DNA of 64,000 nucleotides from Trichomonas vaginalis G3. Its lineage: Eukaryota; Parabasalia; Trichomonadida; Trichomonadidae. The stretch spans positions 13,714,392-13,778,391 of the forward strand of contig NC_067203.1 of assembly GCF_026262505.1 (NCBI RefSeq). The letters run 5' to 3'. Both the position numbers and the translations under genes were made by a program. Positions 46,131 to 55,955 of this stretch are shown piece after piece; within the stretch, counting starts at the first letter, position 1; the number at the start of each line of letters is the position of its first letter. The notes beneath the pieces are model-generated. The model saw only the letters and a program-made list of their open reading frames with translations. It had not been told where the DNA came from and did no database searches.

Positions 46131-47157
46131 CTTTATTTTTATTCAATACATTGAACTGAAATTTGACACTTGGAATATATTGTTATTATTCTAACCAATT
46201 CTTTGAAATATTCATAAAAAACAAGATTGTCTGGCCAAATAAAATATTTTTATTCTCTAATCTCCTTGATTCTGACTCATTTAATGCATTAAAATCTGTC
46301 TCTGTTCTCACAATGGAAAATTGGTAGACAATATTCATTCTATTTTCCGAAAATACCACTCATTCTTGGATAAATTTTGTTGATTTCAAGCCGTGTACAG
46401 TTTCGACTATACCACACTATTGTTACCCTTGTTAAAATATTGAAATTAACTTAGTTAATGTCCATTAACAACCAAGCAAAATGCTTCTATAACCTGAGTC
46501 TAAAATCAAAGAACCTGATTTGAATTCTATGCTATCCTAAGCTTTTATGCGATTTTCTCAGTTGTGTAATCCGAAATCAATCAATTTCGAATTCAGATTA
46601 TCAGAAAAAGAAGATACAAGGCATAATTTCAAGATTTCTATTAATTAAATGACCAAAAAGTAAATAAAATATTAAGAACTGCTACTATTCGAACGATTCC
46701 TTTTTGATTGAGTTGATGTTATTGATCGTCATTTCCGATTGTGCAGATTGCTTTTGCTTATAATGTAAAGGTTTAATATTAAGAAATAACGACATTTTTT
46801 CATAATTTCACGTCTTTCCCAACAAAAAATATGGAGTTTGGATTATCGATTGGAGCAATATTGCTGCACAAATAAAACTTAGCTATTTGGTAAATATTAG
46901 AGCAATTTCTACGTGTCAAAAAAAATGAAATTTCTCAGGATGGATGGAAACGGACAAACAAACGTAATATGACAACCTAATATAAATTGTAATTCAAATC
47001 TACGAAGCAAGAACCCTTTTGTATGGAAGGAACAATCAGAATGATTTCAAACGGTAATGGCAAACGGAGAAGTTAAAACAGGAAGCTGGTTATGTCACAA
47101 GCAATCTATAGAACTCGGAAAAAATAGATATAGCGGTATTTCTTTCAAATATCAGAG
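46131..47157. other. Intergenic, divergent
   Basis: About 1 kb of AT-rich DNA between the S9 peptidase and the chromo-barrel gene. A short open stretch at 47057-47275 spans the GGCGGG cluster but has no recognisable protein content. No RNA gene was found. Confidence 0.4.
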
Positions 47158-47206
47158 TTTGGCGGGATATTTTGGCGGGATTTTTGGCTGGCAAGTTTGG
47201 CGAGGA
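47158..47206 (+). promoter_or_regulatory. Cluster of E2F-like TTTGGCGGG sites
   Basis: TTTGGCGGGA occurs at 47158-47167 and 47171-47180, and a variant TTTGGCGAGGA at 47196-47206. Further GGCGG or CCCCGCC strings lie at 47404-47411 and 47433-47440. TTTSGCGGGA is the E2F/DP consensus of other eukaryotes. In DNA this poor in G and C, such a cluster is conspicuous. It lies about 300 bp upstream of the chromo-barrel gene at 47505, which could thus be cell-cycle controlled. This is inference. Confidence 0.4.
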
Positions 47207-47490
47207 ATTTTATTTTTTGAGACGATGCTAAACGTATTCAATTTTTTTATCCATGTAGATGCAATAAGCATGTAATATAAAATCATTTTAAATGATTTTA
47301 AAATAAATGTAGTGGTCGGTGAGGTCAATTTGAATCATTGCAAGATAAATAATATTTTGTTCAAATGTTAATTGTTGCTATGCATAGAATTCTCCTATAA
47401 AAACCCCGCCAGACTATTATTTTTGAAATGATTTTGGCGGTTGTTCTTTGGAAATCGATAAACGTAAACCTCTTAAAAGGTCCGTTTATT

Positions 47491-47496
47491 TCATTC
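47491..47496 (+). promoter_or_regulatory. Initiator of the chromo-barrel gene
   Basis: TCATTC matches the trichomonad initiator; A at 47493 would be the start site, 12 bp before ATG 47505. Confidence 0.6.
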
Positions 47497-47504
47497 ATAA
47501 CAAA

Positions 47505-47879
47505 ATGTCTGAGGATAAGCAGCCAGTGTTTGTTCACGAAGAGGGACACGAATGGACACAAGGCGAAAAGATTTATGTATTAGACAGGAACAAATTCGAT
47601 ATCTATGAGGCTGAAATCAAGGAAATCAAGCAGATTAAGAATAAAAATGAGTATTCCATCCATTATCCAGAGTATCCAGATGATGACTTCGTAGCCAAGA
47701 CAACAACACGCTTCCTTGTCCAGAACGAGGCTAACAAGAAGATCTTCGAGGAGCAAGAAGCTGTCCGCCGTAAGAAGGATGAGGAAGAGGAGGAAGCTGC
47801 CGAAGAGGAGAAGAAGGAAGAGGCTAAGCCAGAAGAAAAGAAGGAAGAAGAGAAGAAAGAGGAAGAAAAGAAGGAATAG
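47505..47879 (+). CDS. Chromo-barrel (Tudor-knot) domain protein
   Basis: The 124-residue protein has a chromo-barrel domain of the MRG15/MOF/Eaf3 kind at about residues 15-75: WTQGEKIYVLDRNKFDIYEA, then EIKEIKQIKNKNEYSIHYPE and DDDFVAKTTTRFL. Such domains bind methylated histone tails or nucleic acid in acetyltransferase or deacetylase complexes. The rest is a highly charged Glu/Lys tail (repeated EEKKEE), probably helical. The MRG domain of true MRG15 proteins is absent, so this is a short stand-alone reader or a partner subunit. ATG 47505 has a TCATTC initiator at 47491-47496. It is convergent with a bromodomain gene, which suits a chromatin theme. Confidence 0.7.
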   Translation: MSEDKQPVFVHEEGHEWTQGEKIYVLDRNKFDIYEAEIKEIKQIKNKNEYSIHYPEYPDDDFVAKTTTRFLVQNEANKKIFEEQEAVRRKKDEEEEEAAEEEKKEEAKPEEKKEEEKKEEEKKE

Positions 47880-48100
47880 ATATTGATGAATAAATTTAAT
47901 AGGAATTAAATCTGACTTTTAAACATTAACATTTTTCGGTTTTGCTTCACTATATCTAAAAAAATAAAACATTATTTAGTAACTATACTTTAGGATTTTC
48001 ATTGATTGCCTATCAGGGCTTCAAAAATACTTCGAATTTGAATTAATACAACAAAGAGAATCTATATTTAAACAGAAAACAAAAATTACAAGAAAAGTGG

Positions 48101-48556
48101 CTAAACAGCCTGGTTCAAGGTTTCGATTGGAGCCCTTGGAGCAAGGCTGTTCTCTGGTAGCTCCATATCAAGGAGCTTTTTGATTTTTTTGTTGATGCGC
48201 TCAACTTTGAATTTTATGAGATCGTTTTCGGTTCGCGGGACCCTTGAAAACATTTTTGTACACTTCTTTTCTAATACTTCGCATATAACATATAATAATG
48301 TACGGGGACCGTTAAATTCCTTTCCGTTTGCCCATATTTGGAATATATCTTGTTTCCATTCATCTAAGTTTCCGTAGTATTGTTGTTCTAAATTGGACTT
48401 CACAGTAGAAAGATCCATCGGTTTTTTAATTATTGAGAAATATGCTTCAGACCATGTTTCATTACGGGATATTGGGTTTGTAAATTCTATACATAATGGA
48501 TTTTCTAGTAGTTTGTCGGTACATTTTACAGCAAATTCATATTCATAGCTATTCAT
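48101..48556 (-). CDS. Small bromodomain protein
   Basis: The 151-residue protein is mostly one bromodomain, an acetyl-lysine reader: KCTDKLLENPLCIEFTNPIS, then FSIIKKPMDLSTVKSNLEQQ (the conserved PMDL.T..N.. of helix A and the ZA loop), YYGNLDEWKQDIFQIWANGK and FNGPRTLLYVICEVLEKKC. In the canonical domain an Asn stands near the end of the BC loop (YN); here NGKEFNGP supplies it. A short basic and acidic tail follows. The frame opens at a GTG further upstream, but ATG 48556 fits. The start lies 17 bp from the divergent RRM gene's ATG. The target complex is unknown; nuclear location is inferred. Confidence 0.8.
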   Translation of the reverse strand: MNSYEYEFAVKCTDKLLENPLCIEFTNPISRNETWSEAYFSIIKKPMDLSTVKSNLEQQYYGNLDEWKQDIFQIWANGKEFNGPRTLLYVICEVLEKKCTKMFSRVPRTENDLIKFKVERINKKIKKLLDMELPENSLAPRAPIETLNQAV

Positions 48557-48573
48557 GCAAATTATTATATCAC
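48557..48573. promoter_or_regulatory. Extremely short divergent promoter
   Basis: Only 17 bp (GCAAATTATTATATCAC) separate the ATG of the bromodomain gene (minus) from the ATG at 48574 of the RRM gene (plus). TCATGC at 48553-48558, overlapping the minus gene's ATG, is a partial initiator match for the plus gene. If the RRM protein instead starts at ATG 48592, the gap is 35 bp. Confidence 0.5.
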
Positions 48574-48963
48574 ATGTCAGTGCCACTTTTTATGGAGCCT
48601 ACAGCATTTTCATTTTCAGGATTGCCCAAGGAATATTCTTTAGATGCTTTGAAATCACTATTTGCATCACAAGGTGATATTAGAACAATGATTATTTCGG
48701 CTTCACATGAAAATGGTTACGTTATTTATCAGACAGAAGCACAACTTCAGCGCGCATTTAATGAATTGAATAGAATGGAGTTTCCTCCAGGATCAGGGTA
48801 CTGTTTAAACATGATTAAATGTTCAATTGAAGAAATTAATTTTTACATTAGACTTTCGGATTCTTCCTATTCCAGAATAGATCTTAATGAACCACAAACT
48901 AGTTCCGATCTTTATAATGTTACAAGAACCGAACCACCTGTTTTTTGGCGTGAAAAACTTTAA
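48574..48963 (+). CDS. RRM-type RNA-binding protein (single domain)
   Basis: The 129-residue protein has one RNA recognition motif at about residues 11-85. RNP2-like AFSFSGLPKEYSLDALKSLF is followed by GDIRTMIISASHENGYVIYQ as the RNP1-like strand and by AQLQRAFNELNRMEF as helix two. RNP1 is degenerate: the usual aromatic pair is reduced to one Tyr, so it could be an mei2- or MPPED-like variant or protein-binding RRM. A non-conserved tail ends PVFWREKL. ATG 48574 (MSVPLFMEPT) and ATG 48592 are both possible; the second gives almost the same protein. Divergent from a bromodomain gene across 17 bp. Role in RNA processing inferred. Confidence 0.65.
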   Translation: MSVPLFMEPTAFSFSGLPKEYSLDALKSLFASQGDIRTMIISASHENGYVIYQTEAQLQRAFNELNRMEFPPGSGYCLNMIKCSIEEINFYIRLSDSSYSRIDLNEPQTSSDLYNVTRTEPPVFWREKL

Positions 48964-49308
48964 TTGGGCTACCTAATCTATTTGTTTTCTTATTAGATTG
49001 ATACATCTTGTCATGCCCAATGTTTACAAGAATTGTTTACATAATACAGAAAAAATTTATTTTCAAATTTAGCCTGTTTCAATAATGAACAGTCCAATAT
49101 GCTTTATATAAAATGTATGTTTAAATTTCTTTATCATAAGTGCATAATATTTTTAAATTTTGATCTGAATTTTTTTCAAATTTATTATATTATTTCAATC
49201 ATATTAAATTCATGAATTCATGAGCAAAGCAGTGAAGTCTAAGTTAAAAGACATAATATATATAATTTATTCAAACAAAAATAAAAGTTAAAAAGAAAAG
49301 CATGAAAC
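48964..49308. other. Convergent intergenic region
   Basis: 345 bp between the RRM gene and the RING E3 gene. AT-rich, with no recognised element. Confidence 0.4.
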
Positions 49309-50769
49309 TCATCTTAATGGCGGTAAATTAGCTCTGCACATTGGGCAAACAAGTTCTTCCTCCATCCATCTTTGAAGGCATTCTGCATGAAAAGCGTGTT
49401 CGCAAGGGGTAACCATTACTTCGTCATCAATTTCTATTGGAGAAAAGCAAATTGGGCAGACTTCTCCTTCTTGAATTTCATGAGGTTGATAATAGTCATA
49501 TGATTCAGCAAATAAGAAATCTGGGAAGCAAAGATGGCTTCCAAATTGATTTTGCAATATAACAAGCATAGCTTGGAAGACTAGTAATCCAAAAGCGATT
49601 GATGCTTCGCGAGGATAAATTTTTTTGTAAATATGGTTTGAAATGAATCCATAATAAAGAATTATAATGGATTTCGATATCAACTCATTGATTATGAAAA
49701 CGTTATCCTTCTTTCTTGCATTAGAATTGAAAAATGTGTAAATAATTTGTGGCAAGAAAGGAGAAGAAATTGTAATGAATGATAGTAATGGATATTGAGA
49801 TAGATTCTCAAGTATATAGTAATGAGTTGCTATAAAACATGAATGTAAAGCGATAATTGAAAGAAATCTGATCCAAAATGGAATTGTTGTTTGATCAACG
49901 GTGTGTATTGCATGTATTCTTACAGAAAATGTATTTTCAAAGAATACATATACCAGCATTCCTGCTGAAACAACAAAAATTAAATATAAGTATGATTCTG
50001 AGCTTGTGGCAGGTATTTTGAAGGTAACAAACACGGTATGTGCAAAATCAAATGTTGCATGTAATGATATACTAAGCGGTGAAAGCTGCAGAGATGGTTG
50101 CATGGAAGTAAATAAAGAATTAATACTTTTCCATCCATAATAGTTAAATATTACGGAAAATGCTAGTATAACTGTAAAAATCTTTATTAACTTTTGAATT
50201 TTCGTTGGATCAACCAATGTTGATAAAAACGTAACATTTTTGGAACTAAAAAGCTCTCTGCCTACTAATCCAGGAACACCATTTATGTCTTTGACAGTGG
50301 CATTAAATGAGATCAAGAATGGTGCAATAAACTTTGTAGTTAAGATATAATCAACAATTGTTTTATGAATGTCTTCGAATGTGAAATTTTTAGTATTGAA
50401 AGATTGGATTACTGCATTCATAAATAAAACTGAGTCGTTAAATGTTCTAAAAGAAGGAGATAAAAAATATATGTAATAAGCATTAAATTCAGGGAAAAAT
50501 ATTGATTTCGCTGGGAAATATTGTGAGCTCCACGTAAAATTTTTTGCTGCTAGAAAGCTTAATGAACAATTGGAATAATTTCTGCCTTGAAAATTAAAAT
50601 AATTGTCTATCTCCAAATGAAAGGGAGCAGTTTCTGTAAAAGAAATGCCATTCTTTAGCGTTGTAACTACAGACCATGATCCTTCATATTCAAGAGAGCG
50701 GCTATACAAAATCAGAAAGAAAAACATTAAAATTTTATTAAAATTTTTGCCAATATTTGATATGGGCAT
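49309..50769 (-). CDS. Transmembrane RING-H2 E3 ubiquitin ligase, Tul1-like
   Basis: The 486-residue protein starts with a signal peptide-like helix (KILMFFFLILYSRSLEYEG). A lumenal domain of about 190 residues with several glycosylation sequons comes next, then about seven membrane segments from residue 200 to 395. The C-terminal cytosolic RING-H2 finger reads CPICFSPIEIDDEV...CEHAFHAECLQRW...CPMC, all eight zinc ligands present in C3H2C3 order. This is the arrangement of yeast Tul1 and plant FLY1/2, Golgi or endosomal membrane E3 ligases that mark membrane proteins for sorting and degradation. The frame runs on upstream to 50955 at a non-ATG, but ATG 50769 gives the signal peptide and has TCATTG at 50788-50783 as initiator. 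Well supported by topology and RING; orthology to Tul1 is inference. Confidence 0.8.
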   Translation of the reverse strand: MPISNIGKNFNKILMFFFLILYSRSLEYEGSWSVVTTLKNGISFTETAPFHLEIDNYFNFQGRNYSNCSLSFLAAKNFTWSSQYFPAKSIFFPEFNAYYIYFLSPSFRTFNDSVLFMNAVIQSFNTKNFTFEDIHKTIVDYILTTKFIAPFLISFNATVKDINGVPGLVGRELFSSKNVTFLSTLVDPTKIQKLIKIFTVILAFSVIFNYYGWKSINSLFTSMQPSLQLSPLSISLHATFDFAHTVFVTFKIPATSSESYLYLIFVVSAGMLVYVFFENTFSVRIHAIHTVDQTTIPFWIRFLSIIALHSCFIATHYYILENLSQYPLLSFITISSPFLPQIIYTFFNSNARKKDNVFIINELISKSIIILYYGFISNHIYKKIYPREASIAFGLLVFQAMLVILQNQFGSHLCFPDFLFAESYDYYQPHEIQEGEVCPICFSPIEIDDEVMVTPCEHAFHAECLQRWMEEELVCPMCRANLPPLR

Positions 50770-51517
50770 AATGGCTATTATGCAATGATTTAAATTAAAT
50801 TCTTTTTGTTTTGCAATAAGGTTATTTTCTCGATGACTCACAAATTTTCTGGCCGAGCCATCTTCTCGAAATGAATAAGTTAAGGTTCTGTTGCATTTGA
50901 TACAGAAATGATGAATTAAATAAGCTATGGACTCGATTAGCAGATATAAAGTCAAGCATTTGAATATTCATGGCTATAATAGCAAGGTAAGCTTCACTGA
51001 CTGATTATTTATTAGGGAAACTCTATTCCTAAGATGTCTCTGGATTCATATTTATGTGTTTATTGTTTACAGATATTTCTGTTGTTTTTTGTTGAACTTC
51101 TGATACCGGGATTTTGAAGATGGTATTTATTGATTTTGATGTATTTATAAGGTAGTTTCTATCTAACGGCATATATAAGTAAAGGTTTTCATAAAACAAA
51201 AAAAATTAATTTTTAAAAATGTAATTTTAAAAACAACTATGAACATAATGTAGAAATATATTGATTCTAGAGCAAAATAGTTCTACACTAATGCGTCTAG
51301 ATTTGATAGAATCTGACCGAGATCAAAAAAATTACTTTTTTGGTCAATCAGATTAAATGAAAATAAGGGCAAAAAGATAAAATAATAATCTATATCACCG
51401 AAATTTGGGAATTTCGGAAATTACAGTTAGGTGGTTGAGTGGAAACAAAAGAAACTGTGGTCAATAATATATATAAATCTGGAAATAGATGAATCGAATA
51501 GCAAGAGAATGAAAAAA
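50770..51517. other. Intergenic
   Basis: About 750 bp between two minus-strand genes. The reading frame of the E3 gene stays open to 50955 without a plausible ATG. Apart from this, AT-rich DNA with nothing recognisable. Confidence 0.4.
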
Positions 51518-52015
51518 TTAATTGTCATTATCTTCATTTGTCCAAAATCTTGGAAGCGGAGCTGAACTGATATGCTCGGGTGCATCTGGTTCAAATAATG
51601 GTGTGTCTTCAAAGTCATATATCTGTTTTGGTTTTGAAATGTTATGATATCGCTTTAAAACTTTGCGATAATACCTTGATGTGCCTTCAACCTTCTTAAA
51701 CAGAACATCTTTAAGCCTTTCCGATTCTAATTTGATCGAATTGACTCTCTTATCAGACGCCATTTTTTGCATCTCAAATTGCTGTATGAGATATTGATGA
51801 CGGCAAAGTCGAGTTCGACTAACAGCATAGATATGTGCTCCATTTGAGATCTGATATGTTGACAAACTGATTGTTTTGGCTAAAATACGATTATCGCAGC
51901 AGAACTCTAAAGGTGTTGGTTTTTTAAGTCTTTCTTCTATCATCTGTAGTGTGTCTTCTTGTGAAAATGGCAAGCTGATGATTTGGTTATCTTCTGTGTG
52001 TATATATAACTCCAT
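51518..52015 (-). CDS. Small ubiquitin-like-domain protein, function unknown
   Basis: The first 68 of 165 residues read like a ubiquitin-fold domain: a beta strand MELYIHTEDNQIISLPFS, helix DTLQMIEERLKKPTPLEFCC, then RILAKTISLSTYQISNGAHI with the usual DYNI-like position and a final strand IYAVSR. There is no C-terminal Gly-Gly at the end of that domain. The remainder is a basic helical region (LIQQFEMQKMASDKRVNSIK) and a tail that is acidic and ends TNEDNDN. It is probably an adaptor rather than a conjugated modifier. ATG 52015. No closer family was recognised. Confidence 0.55.
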   Translation of the reverse strand: MELYIHTEDNQIISLPFSQEDTLQMIEERLKKPTPLEFCCDNRILAKTISLSTYQISNGAHIYAVSRTRLCRHQYLIQQFEMQKMASDKRVNSIKLESERLKDVLFKKVEGTSRYYRKVLKRYHNISKPKQIYDFEDTPLFEPDAPEHISSAPLPRFWTNEDNDN

Positions 52016-52670
52016 CGGATTGAATGAAATTTATGGCAAATACCGAGAATTTCGACAAAAGTGCAAAAATGTTGAAAGGCTAAATTCAATAGTGATTTAT
52101 AATTTAAATATATTATATATTAGGTGATCTATATATTTTAGCGACCTTTCGAATTTGAGGAATTATTTTTTCAGATCCCTTTTATATATTGAATAAGTTT
52201 TTTTATATAAGATAATATTTGGAATGTATATTTGATCTGAATTTGAAACTTTTTAATTGAATTAGATTTGTATGCTCAACGTTTTTCATTGAAATTGATT
52301 GTTGATCGATAGTTTTTTGAATGGATGTTAGTTGTTGATAGGATTTGGATTAACTTAATATAATAATGATGTATATTCTAAAAACTTATCTAATCAGCAA
52401 AATACATCTACCTTTCAAATTTTTTTTATGAAGAAACTGTCATTCAATTTTCAGAAGGCAAAAAAATCGTATTTTTTCTAGATTACATGTATATAGTATT
52501 TTATGAATAGTTGACCGAATGACGATAATATTCTGATATTTTGCAAACCTTACAACGAAAAATGCAATAATATTCTTTATAATAGATCGAAAAACATATA
52601 TCTGATCATTAAACATTTATATTTTAAAATAAGCCAATCAAACGAGTAATATTAATTTCCTTACTGGTTT
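52016..52670. other. Divergent intergenic region
   Basis: About 650 bp AT-rich DNA containing the promoters of two divergent genes. No clear initiator, RNA gene or repeat could be singled out. Confidence 0.4.
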
Positions 52671-53102
52671 ATGTCTCGAAATCTCTCATCGACACGTAGC
52701 AGTAAAAAAGCACCTGATTATGATCAAAAGAAGACTGCTAGTAAAAAGAGAGGTTCGCTTCAAAGTCACTTTGAGGTCGGTCAAGAATCCAATCAGGTTA
52801 CACAAGTACGTAAACTCGATCAAAAATCAAAAAACAAGCTAGCAAAGGACTTGACAGCCATATGTTCTAAGGATTTAACTGCTGCCGATTTTGATAAAAA
52901 ATTACGATCTAATGCAGATAATAAGAGACTAATAAATGATAATAACCACTCTTCCGAAACTCATGTTAAGCCAGTTGATGTTGCTCCGAAAGAAATTAAT
53001 TTAGACAATGAGAATGAATCTCCTCCACAAGAACCAATGGATGAAGAAATGCAAAGTTATCTTGACTATCTTGTCGAAATCAACTCCAACCTTTTATCGT
53101 AG
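52671..53102 (+). CDS. Small hydrophilic, probably disordered protein
   Basis: The 143-residue protein begins at ATG 52671 and is rich in Ser, Lys, Asp and Asn: MSRNLSSTRSSKKAPDYDQK, then LAKDLTAICSKDLTAADFDK, and an acidic C-terminus with EPMDEEMQSYLDYLVEINSN. The last 15 residues may form a short amphipathic helix. There is no signal peptide, membrane segment or known motif. Coding is supported by an open frame much longer than nearby chance frames and by balanced codon use. The function is unknown. Confidence 0.55.
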   Translation: MSRNLSSTRSSKKAPDYDQKKTASKKRGSLQSHFEVGQESNQVTQVRKLDQKSKNKLAKDLTAICSKDLTAADFDKKLRSNADNKRLINDNNHSSETHVKPVDVAPKEINLDNENESPPQEPMDEEMQSYLDYLVEINSNLLS

Positions 53103-54248
53103 TTTTTAATCGATTACAAATTCCATATAATACTTGTTGATTTCCGATTATATACCTTACCGTTTGTTAAATCTGATATGCTTCAAGCGTATATCATCGT
53201 ATCATTGCTTTATGTTGAACGATCTTAATATTACGTTCTTGATTACGATGTATTTTTAATGATCAGTTCTTCCGAATGACAGCAATTTGGAATATTAACA
53301 TTAATTCCATGATTTATCTATATATGTAAATTAATTCTAAAACAAAACACTCCGATCACTATTCTCGGAGTTGTACGTCATCACGAAACTATCTTAAACT
53401 TCGTAAAAATGTTTTATTCTAAATTAAGAATCTGTTTACTTATAATCGCAGGATTAAATCAAAATTATATCTCATGATCAGTTTCGGGGAGTAAATTCCT
53501 TATGTTTATATAAAATATTTTCATAGTATTCAATGTTTGCCTTTTATTGAGAATCCCTAATGTTGAATAGATTTGATTGCTCTAATATCTATTTACAAAT
53601 GAATGTAAAAACTACAAGTGCAATAATATGAGCAATCGGCATATTAATTCCTTTGCTGTTCAATAATTTGTAAAATTGAATGAATAATGTTTCAATATTC
53701 TGACGCATTGCATTAAATTTTCACATTTACACAACTTTATGATATGAAACTTAAACTCTTGCCACAATAGAATTAATTTTGTATTCATTCAATATTTGAA
53801 CAAATCCTTTCGAGTACAAGGCAGCATGAAATTAAATATTCAAATGGCTTGTCATTATTATGTTGCAATATATCATGATCAAACTATAATAAAATAATTG
53901 AAATATAAATTTTTCAACGCAATGTGTAGTTTTGAATGGGCACCTGATCCTAAAGATACCAAACAATAAGATATTCACCCAATAAACTATGACATATCAT
54001 ATAGTTCAGATTAAAGTCTGTTGTTTTCATTCAAATATATTACTTCAGATAATAGCATTCAAGTCTTCAATACTTACAATTATGCAGGCCATTCATATGT
54101 ATTCCCGTTACATGAAAAGTAATTTGTGAATGTAACATTAACAGAATCAATTAAACCGTGTTTGTTTTACTGACTCTTTAGAATCAGTTAAGAATTAAAA
54201 AAATTGATTTGAACAATTATGAAAAATGTTTGACTTTTATTCAGTAAT
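53103..54248. other. Convergent intergenic region
   Basis: About 1.15 kb of AT-rich DNA between the small disordered protein and ribosomal P0, both ending towards it. All frames are closed by many stops. No repeat, hairpin of note or RNA gene was recognised. Confidence 0.45.
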
Positions 54249-55205
54249 TTAGAAGTCGAACATATCACCAAGGTCAAGTGGAGCAGCAGCTTCCTCTTCC
54301 TTAGCCTCCTCCTTTGGAGCTTCACCAGCGGCAGCAGCTGGAGCAGCAGCGGCGGCGGCCTTAGCGGCAGCGGCGAGGGCTTCTGGATCGGAAAGGAGCT
54401 TCTGGAGATCCTCGATCTGCTTCATGTTGTGCTCGATAGCAATAGCAATGGCAGCAATGTCCTTGAAAGCAGAGCCGACAAGGTGTGGAGCAGAAGCAGC
54501 GCATGGGTAGCCGACAGCGAGGGCGAGGCCTGTAACGTTGCGGAGACCTGTGCGGAACTTCTCGCCGAGGACTTCCTCTGTGATAGCAAGGATGGATGGG
54601 TCGTACATGTTGCCATGATCGTAGAGAGCCTCGATCTTGAGTGTGTACTTGAATGGCATGATGCCGAGGATGTTAAGGATGTTAGCTTCAGAGGCACCAA
54701 CCTTTTGGCCTTCCCAGATGAGTTGCTTTTCACCTGTGATTTCGATTGTGCCCTTGAAAATCTTACACTGGATGTTAAGAGCGTGGAGGATCTTGATATC
54801 GTTTGGTGACATGGATGTGCGCTGTGGCTGAAGAATGACATCACATGGAGCGATGGCACCAACCTTAGCAGCGGAACCAAGGCAGTTAGCATCGATAACG
54901 TCCTTGATAGCCTTGAAGTTGCCATTTGTGAAGATAAGGCCAGCACCGTGGTAAAGGTGTTCTTCGAGCTGTCTGATGCCTGGAAGTTCTTCCTTGAGCT
55001 GATCAACAGCACGGCGCATAAGGGAGTTCTTACCGAAGAGAACCTCGCAGCCGTGTTCAGCAAGGCCAGCACGGATGTTGAGGAGCTGGTTGGCTGTAAC
55101 GTTCATGGATGTAACAACGACAACCTTGTGGTACTTGCGGAAGAGAGCATGGAGCTTTGTGACGTAGTCTAACTTCTTCTGTGGGATATGCTTCTCGTGA
55201 TGCAT
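54249..55205 (-). CDS. RPLP0: 60S acidic ribosomal protein P0 (uL10)
   Basis: This 318-residue stalk protein of the large subunit binds 28S rRNA and carries P1/P2 dimers that recruit elongation factors. N-terminal L10 domain: YVTKLHALFRKYHKVVVVTS, MNVTANQLLNIRAGLAEHGC, FGKNSLMRRAV. Central part: GAIAPCDVILQPQRTSMSPN and IEITGEKQLIWEGQKVGASE, as in all eukaryotic P0. The C-terminal Ala-rich hinge leads to a charged tail that ends LDLGDMFDF; this differs slightly from the usual DDDMGFGLFD end but keeps the acidic and hydrophobic pattern. Codons are strongly GC-rich like eS28. ATG 55205, with CCTTTT 6 bp before it. Full length for the family. Confidence 0.97.
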   Translation of the reverse strand: MHHEKHIPQKKLDYVTKLHALFRKYHKVVVVTSMNVTANQLLNIRAGLAEHGCEVLFGKNSLMRRAVDQLKEELPGIRQLEEHLYHGAGLIFTNGNFKAIKDVIDANCLGSAAKVGAIAPCDVILQPQRTSMSPNDIKILHALNIQCKIFKGTIEITGEKQLIWEGQKVGASEANILNILGIMPFKYTLKIEALYDHGNMYDPSILAITEEVLGEKFRTGLRNVTGLALAVGYPCAASAPHLVGSAFKDIAAIAIAIEHNMKQIEDLQKLLSDPEALAAAAKAAAAAAPAAAAGEAPKEEAKEEEAAAPLDLGDMFDF

Positions 55206-55211
55206 TCAGAT

Positions 55212-55217
55212 AAAAGG
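55212..55217 (-). promoter_or_regulatory. CCTTTT core promoter motif of P0
   Basis: CCTTTT on the minus strand is separated by ATCTGA from ATG 55205. It is the same arrangement as before eS28 and the importin-like gene. Confidence 0.5.
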
Positions 55218-55679
55218 AAAACCAAACAAACTTCTCAATTTCTTTGGAAAGGCCAAAGCTTTCAATTTACTCAATTAATAATCTTGCCGTAATCAAAAAA
55301 TAATTGAATGCTTTTGCTCGGGGTAACGTCATATATAATGGAAACTATCAGAACTATCATTCTTCTATTTTATTTTATTATTGTTAATACAAAATATCCA
55401 GTATCTCTAGTTCAATCATCAAAATAATGCTATTTTGAATTGGAAACTTAATTTTTTTGATATCACATAACAGATGGCTTTTGAATAGCTTATAACGCTG
55501 TCAAAATACATTTTTGTTGCAAAATAACTCAATATCAACTTCAATTTATTGAAAGATATTTTTATTTTCAATAAAAAATCACTAAAGGCTGTTAGCAGTT
55601 ATGAATTCTTGAAAACTTGTTTATTTTCAAAAACGTGATGAATAAATATGGAATAACAAACAAATAAAAATGAAATAAA
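55218..55679. other. Intergenic
   Basis: About 460 bp upstream of P0 and downstream of the small gene at 55.7 kb. AT-rich; no further element recognised. Confidence 0.4.
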
Positions 55680-55955
55680 TTAGTCTGTGAAAGGAGGAAT
55701 GATTGTATTAGTACCATCGTTGAATACAATTCGAATCTTCTTTCTTTGAGTAGTAAAAATTGAAGCATTTTCATGAATCCAGAAAAAGCAGCCCTTCATA
55801 GTACGGTAATATTCTCTTTGAAAGTCTAATTCATATAATGAAGCTAAGCACGAGCAAATTGCGCGGATTTCGCTATGTGTAAATTTATCTCCAAGGAATC
55901 TTTTAATCCAGTTATGTTCTGGAGTTCTCTTATAGGAATATTCCTGATTTTTCAT
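55680..55955 (-). CDS. Small protein of unknown function
   Basis: The 91-residue protein starts at ATG 55955. It is basic and aromatic-rich: EYSYKRTPEHNWIKRFLGDK, then FTHSEIRAICSCLASLYELD and YYRTMKGCFFWIHENASIFT, ending IVFNDGTNTIIPPFTD. Helix-turn-helix-like spacing with Trp residues suggests a small DNA-binding domain, but I could not match it to a named family. Composition and length make coding likely rather than certain. There is no signal peptide or membrane segment. Confidence 0.45.
   Translation of the reverse strand: MKNQEYSYKRTPEHNWIKRFLGDKFTHSEIRAICSCLASLYELDFQREYYRTMKGCFFWIHENASIFTTQRKKIRIVFNDGTNTIIPPFTD

Noticed and set aside
47057-47275. 72-codon frame over the GGCGGG cluster, at first sight similar to the mariner leader frame
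   Set aside because: Similarity is confined to the TTTTGGCGGGATTTTT motif; no domain, and the shared peptide is a by-product of the DNA motif.
54422-55072. Long open frames opposite and out of phase with ribosomal P0
   Set aside because: They are shadows of the GC-rich, codon-biased P0 gene.
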